Part shown: in pieces, positions 60,612-64,000 of the stretch
How positions within the stretch are numbered: the first letter of the stretch is position 1
Layout of the letters: each line of letters begins with the position of its first letter
Assembly: GCF_016865445.1 (NCBI RefSeq)
Contig: NZ_AP024412.1
Coordinates: 620,001-684,000 of the forward strand
Length of the DNA: 64,000 bases
DNA from: Mariniplasma anaerobium
GTDB lineage: Bacteria; Bacillota_I; Bacilli_A; Acholeplasmatales; Acholeplasmataceae
Reading direction: 5' to 3'
Program-made: the position numbers and the translations under genes
The notes under the pieces: generated by a model
What the model was told of the DNA's origin: nothing
The model's input: only the letters and a program-made list of their open reading frames with translations
Databases searched by the model: none

Positions 60612-61286
60612 ATGAAAATTTTAATTGTAGAAGATCAATCAGATTTACGCAATATTTTAAAGAAAAGACTAAATGAAGCTGGTTATGTAATTGATGATGC
60701 TAAAGATGGATTAGAAGCTCTTGACTTTATTACATATAATAACTATGATCTCATTGTTCTTGATATCATGATACCAAAACTTAATGGTTTAGATTTATTA
60801 AAGCAAATCAGAAATGAAAAAAATGCAACTAAAGTTATGTTGTTAACTGCAAAAGATTCAGTTGATGATCGTGTGAAAGGTCTAGATTATGGTGCAGATG
60901 ATTACTTAGTAAAGCCTTTTGCTTTTGAAGAACTAGAAGCGAGAATACGTTCACTATTAAGAAGAACTGATATTGAAATCCAAAATATTTTAACACTTGG
61001 AGATCTAACTGTAAATCGAACTTTAAAGTTAGTAAAGCGTGGAGATAAGGAAACCAAGTTAACCAAAAAAGAATATTTACTATTAGAATATTTAATGATT
61101 CATAAGGATGTTGTTTTATCAAGAGAACGACTTGAAAGTGCGACATCTAATTATGATTATGATGGATATTCAAATGTTATTGATGTATATATAAGATTTT
61201 TAAGAAAGAAAATTGATAATGATCAAAAGACCAAATTAATTCATACAATCAGAGGATTTGGATATGTCATGAGGATTGAAAAATGA
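60612..61286 (+). CDS. OmpR-family response regulator
   Basis: A 224-residue response regulator. Receiver: acidic pair E7-D8 in LIVEDQSD, phosphorylated Asp D51 in VLDIMIP, Thr in LLTAKDS and Lys in YLVKPF. C-terminal OmpR winged helix with LTKKEYLLLEYLMIH and DVYIRFLRKKID ... TIRGFGYVM. ATG 60612 is chosen because GAGGTG at 60597-60602 is spaced for it, not for GTG 60600. It overlaps the kinase gene at ATGA. The mirrored boxes suggest it controls itself and the divergent cytochrome-b5-like lipoprotein. Confidence 0.93.
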   Translation: MKILIVEDQSDLRNILKKRLNEAGYVIDDAKDGLEALDFITYNNYDLIVLDIMIPKLNGLDLLKQIRNEKNATKVMLLTAKDSVDDRVKGLDYGADDYLVKPFAFEELEARIRSLLRRTDIEIQNILTLGDLTVNRTLKLVKRGDKETKLTKKEYLLLEYLMIHKDVVLSRERLESATSNYDYDGYSNVIDVYIRFLRKKIDNDQKTKLIHTIRGFGYVMRIEK

Positions 61287-62647
61287 AAAATTGGTCAATA
61301 AAAATGAAAATCATCTTCTGGTATACTTTATTTTTTGCAGTTCTTATTATTTTTGATTTTTATTTTCTTAGAACATCTGCATCTCAAATTTTAACTGATC
61401 AAGCAAGTGTTGATGTTAAAAATGCGACTGTGGAAATAGCAGATAGTATTAAAATCGAAGATGATGGTATTTATATAGAAGAAGATGAAGATGACGAACA
61501 ATTTAGTTTTTATCATGACGGTGTAGCATTTTTAGTATACGAAAATAACAATATTGCATTTGGTGATTCGCCTGATACCTTTGATGGAGCGACACCCATT
61601 CAAATTAATGAATTTCAATCTATTGAATCTAATTCAATGAATTGGTTAGTCTATGATATGGCAATAGAAGATGGATATGTATTAAGAGGCATTTATGATA
61701 TGAATCCGATGATGAATTCTATTTCTCAAGTTATTATGATTGCTGGGATTTTATCTCCTATTATTATTCTATTTGCGACCATAGGTGGATATATTATTAT
61801 TAAGCGTTCATTTGCACCTATTAAAAACATATATAAAACCGCATCTATTATTAAAGAACAAGAAGACTATTCAAAACGTATTGAAACATCTTCTGCAAAA
61901 GATGAAGTCTATGAATTAGCTGATATGGTTAATCAAATGCTTGATCGAGTTGAACAATCTATGAATCGAGAAAAACAATTCTCTTCAAATGTTTCACATG
62001 AACTTAGAACTCCTTTAACTGTGATGCAAGCTCAAGCAGAATATATGCTTAAAAAAGCAGAAAATTCTAGTCAAAAAGCAGATATAAAAACAATTATACA
62101 ACAAATATCTTTTATGGAAAACGTTGTTACTCAACTACTAGAAATAACACGCACAAGACAATTATCAAAAGATGATATGGAATCCATAAGTCTATATGAA
62201 ATGATTGCATTTACTTCAGACTCATTTTCTAAAAGTTTAAAAGAAAAAAATATTAAACTTAATATAGATAAACCTTCATTTGAAACCTTTGTTTTATGTA
62301 ATCAAACGATGATGATTCGAGTATTTTCTAATTTGATAACAAACGCAATTAAATATAATCAAGATCATGGAGAAATACATATTAAGTTTGAAATTGAATC
62401 ACATAAATTAGTCACATACATCACAGATAGTGGAATCGGGATTTCTAAAGAAAATCTACCTAAAATATTTGATGCTTTTTATCAAACAGAAGAATCAAGA
62501 ACACAAAATGAATTTAGTTTTGGTCTAGGATTGGCTTTAGTTAAAGAAGTTATTAAAATACATGGTGGAGATATACAAGTAAATAGCATTGAAAGCCAAG
62601 GAACTACATTTAAAATTTATTTACCTTTAGATAAAGAAAAAGCATAA
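61283..62647 (+). CDS. Membrane sensor histidine kinase
   Basis: A 454-residue histidine kinase. Two membrane helices (about 9-28 and 150-172) enclose an acidic extracellular sensor domain of about 120 residues, with an IEEDEDDEQF stretch. A HAMP region follows. Dimerisation/phosphoacceptor helix: SSNVSHELRTPLTVM, H at about 238. ATP-binding N box (NLITNAIKYNQDHG), G1 (DSGIGIS), F and G2 (FGLGLALVKEV) are all intact. It is coupled to the response-regulator gene by overlap. The signal is unknown; the acidic loop might sense cations. Confidence 0.93.
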   Translation: MKNWSIKMKIIFWYTLFFAVLIIFDFYFLRTSASQILTDQASVDVKNATVEIADSIKIEDDGIYIEEDEDDEQFSFYHDGVAFLVYENNNIAFGDSPDTFDGATPIQINEFQSIESNSMNWLVYDMAIEDGYVLRGIYDMNPMMNSISQVIMIAGILSPIIILFATIGGYIIIKRSFAPIKNIYKTASIIKEQEDYSKRIETSSAKDEVYELADMVNQMLDRVEQSMNREKQFSSNVSHELRTPLTVMQAQAEYMLKKAENSSQKADIKTIIQQISFMENVVTQLLEITRTRQLSKDDMESISLYEMIAFTSDSFSKSLKEKNIKLNIDKPSFETFVLCNQTMMIRVFSNLITNAIKYNQDHGEIHIKFEIESHKLVTYITDSGIGISKENLPKIFDAFYQTEESRTQNEFSFGLGLALVKEVIKIHGGDIQVNSIESQGTTFKIYLPLDKEKA

Positions 62648-62676
62648 AAAAAAGTCTTTTTAAAAAGACTTTTTTC
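62645..62676. terminator. Bidirectional terminator
   Basis: AAAAAAAAGTCTTTTT-AAAAAGACTTTTTT lies between the kinase gene and the converging flavoprotein gene. Confidence 0.82.
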
Positions 62677-62688
62677 TTTTATATCTAT

Positions 62689-64000
62689 TTAATGCTTAGG
62701 TTTTAATATGCGAATATATTTTTTTAGGAGTTTTAAAACATCATCTACCAAAGTCCCAGTAAAGCTAAATGCTTCATAAACTATAGAAACATTTGGATGT
62801 TGTTTAGATACTTGTTTTTTTAGTGATTGAACCATTGGTCTAGGACCACACATATAAAGTGTTGTATCATCTGTAAGACCTAAATGAGTAGAAGAAATGA
62901 ATCCTTGTTTAGATGAATCAAATAGTGTAAATTTAAAGTTTTTATTTTGTTTTGAAATTTCATTAAAGGTTTCAAGATGCACAGCTTCAGCTTCATTTCT
63001 AACTGAATAGATGAGATGAATAGGTGTATTAATTTTATTTTCACTTCTTAAATAACCTAAAAATGGTGTAACACCAATACCACCAGCTACCCAAAGTTGA
63101 GCATTGGTTTTTGGTTTAAATGTCATTGAACCATAAGGTTTAGTGATATTAATTCTTGTTGGTATAGTCAAAGATGATACTAAGGAATCTGTGAAATCAC
63201 CTAAGGTTTTAATCGTGAAATAAATATATTTTCCATCTTGTCCAGAAATAGAAAATGGATGTGAAGCTTGACTGATTTTATGATCTCTTACTTTAATAAA
63301 AGCAAATTGACCAGATTTAAATTGATATTCTTTTTCCATTAATACTTTTAGTTCTATCATGCTTTCATTAAGGAGTTTTTTATCAACGATAATACCTTTA
63401 TTGCTAAATGCCGATGTTTGATAAATCAATAACATATATAAAGAAGATCCTAGTCCAATAACAGATGTTGTGATCATCCAAATAGATAATAGATCAAATG
63501 AAAATAAATTTACCCAAGATGTGAAAAAGCCATGATAAAGACCGATTAAATAGGGAATCACTAAGAAGCGATGAATAAATCTAAAATGTTCGTATTTTAA
63601 AAATTTAGCTAAAAGAGCTGCAGCGATTAAAAATAAAAATAGATTTCTTGATAATTCACCAGCACCACTAGCACTTCCTATGATAGGTATATTAACATTG
63701 TTAAATATACCGATATCTTCTGAGATAAGGCCATGTACAAAAATAGCTGCTGTTGTTGAAATAGCTATAAGTCTATGCCAAAAATAAACGTTTTCTAAAC
63801 CGCCAAAGACATTAACTAGCCATTTCATTCTTGTAGAGAGAAGAAATACGATTAAAAAACCCATAAGAAGCGTAGATCCTGATATAGAGACTAAAATTGC
63901 ACTATTATTATAGAAATCTGCTTTCATAGAGAAAAACCATAGTAAAACATTTGTGATTAAAATAGCGGATATAAAAATGATTGCTCCGTAATTTTTTCTG
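62689..64000 (-). CDS. Ferric-reductase-like transmembrane flavoprotein (5' end beyond window)
   Basis: At least 437 residues. The N-terminal half has six to seven membrane helices of the ferric-reductase/NADPH-oxidase-like type, with histidines in the helices (FWHRLIAI, IFVHGLI, RFIHRFLVI, GLYHGFF) that would bind two hemes. The C-terminal half is a ferredoxin-NADP reductase-like module: FAD motif HPFSISG, NAD(P) loop VAGGIGVTPFLGYL and the end YMCGPRPMVQSLKK. It would carry electrons from NAD(P)H across the membrane. The frame has no stop beyond the ATG at the complement of 63927 and continues as a hydrophobic helix (about IIFISAILITNVLLWFFS) to 64000, so the real start lies outside the window. 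Confidence 0.88.
   Translation of the reverse strand, partial: RKNYGAIIFISAILITNVLLWFFSMKADFYNNSAILVSISGSTLLMGFLIVFLLSTRMKWLVNVFGGLENVYFWHRLIAISTTAAIFVHGLISEDIGIFNNVNIPIIGSASGAGELSRNLFLFLIAAALLAKFLKYEHFRFIHRFLVIPYLIGLYHGFFTSWVNLFSFDLLSIWMITTSVIGLGSSLYMLLIYQTSAFSNKGIIVDKKLLNESMIELKVLMEKEYQFKSGQFAFIKVRDHKISQASHPFSISGQDGKYIYFTIKTLGDFTDSLVSSLTIPTRINITKPYGSMTFKPKTNAQLWVAGGIGVTPFLGYLRSENKINTPIHLIYSVRNEAEAVHLETFNEISKQNKNFKFTLFDSSKQGFISSTHLGLTDDTTLYMCGPRPMVQSLKKQVSKQHPNVSIVYEAFSFTGTLVDDVLKLLKKYIRILKPKH

Noticed and set aside
1-64000. tRNA or rRNA genes
   Set aside because: No cloverleaf-like GGTTCRA arm with flanking stems and no rRNA sequence was recognised in any intergenic region by reading. A tRNAscan/Infernal run would settle it.

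Overview
The window is AT-rich (low GC by eye) and encodes a bacterium that reads TGA as stop and TGG as Trp (code 11). Lipobox-bearing lipoproteins, strong Shine-Dalgarno sites, a pseudopilin-like protein and anaerobic redox genes suggest a free-living, anaerobic, low-GC Gram-positive relative. I would guess the Acholeplasmatales/Izemoplasmatales side of the Mollicutes, but no rRNA or other marker in the window proves this.

Layout. 1-7.5 kb is a defence island: the end of an unidentified gene, a frameshifted macrodomain remnant, then a tight four-gene operon (cytosine-5 DNA methyltransferase, MORC-like GHKL ATPase, Z1-family helicase-like ATPase, DUF4420-type PD-(D/E)XK nuclease), closed by an insertion-sequence remnant. 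7.5-16.8 kb holds small accessory genes: a YcaQ-like winged-helix protein, an ACT-domain protein, a serine beta-lactamase-like hydrolase, a GyrI-like protein, a lipoprotein, a NUDIX hydrolase, a membrane protein, two cytosolic GH17-like glucanases and a methyltransferase-like protein. 17.1-27.8 kb is a 13-gene operon for a membrane complex made of an Mrp-type antiporter module plus NuoH/B/C/D/I-like subunits. Its gene order matches the archaeal mbx/mbs (sulfane-sulfur reductase) cluster, not a hydrogenase cluster. Its catalytic subunit has CxPE in place of both NiFe-binding CxxC motifs, and its last subunit is fused to a complete GltD/NfnB-like flavin NAD(P)H oxidoreductase.

28-46.5 kb is mostly envelope biology: membrane proteins, an MscS channel, several lipoproteins (InlB-like repeats, cyclophilin, C39-like peptidase, ferritin-like DUF2202), a SulP transporter, a MarR regulator with its operator, an MFS transporter, an alpha/beta hydrolase and a pseudopilin. 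46.9-52.7 kb is a second sulfur-related cluster: CoA-disulfide/persulfide reductase with a rhodanese domain, a YeeE/YedE sulfur-compound transporter and a TauABC/SsuABC-like ABC importer. This pairs logically with the Mbs-like complex. 54-59.5 kb carries two c-di-GMP proteins, one with eight PAS domains plus GGDEF and HD-GYP. 59.6-64 kb has a tandem cytochrome-b5-like lipoprotein with an Asp-rich tail, divergent from an OmpR-type two-component system. Both promoters carry mirrored 11-bp-period TTTTAATCT boxes. A ferric-reductase-like flavoprotein runs off the right edge.

The two most notable systems are the Mbs-like complex with its built-in NAD(P)H module and the MORC/Z1 restriction-modification operon.
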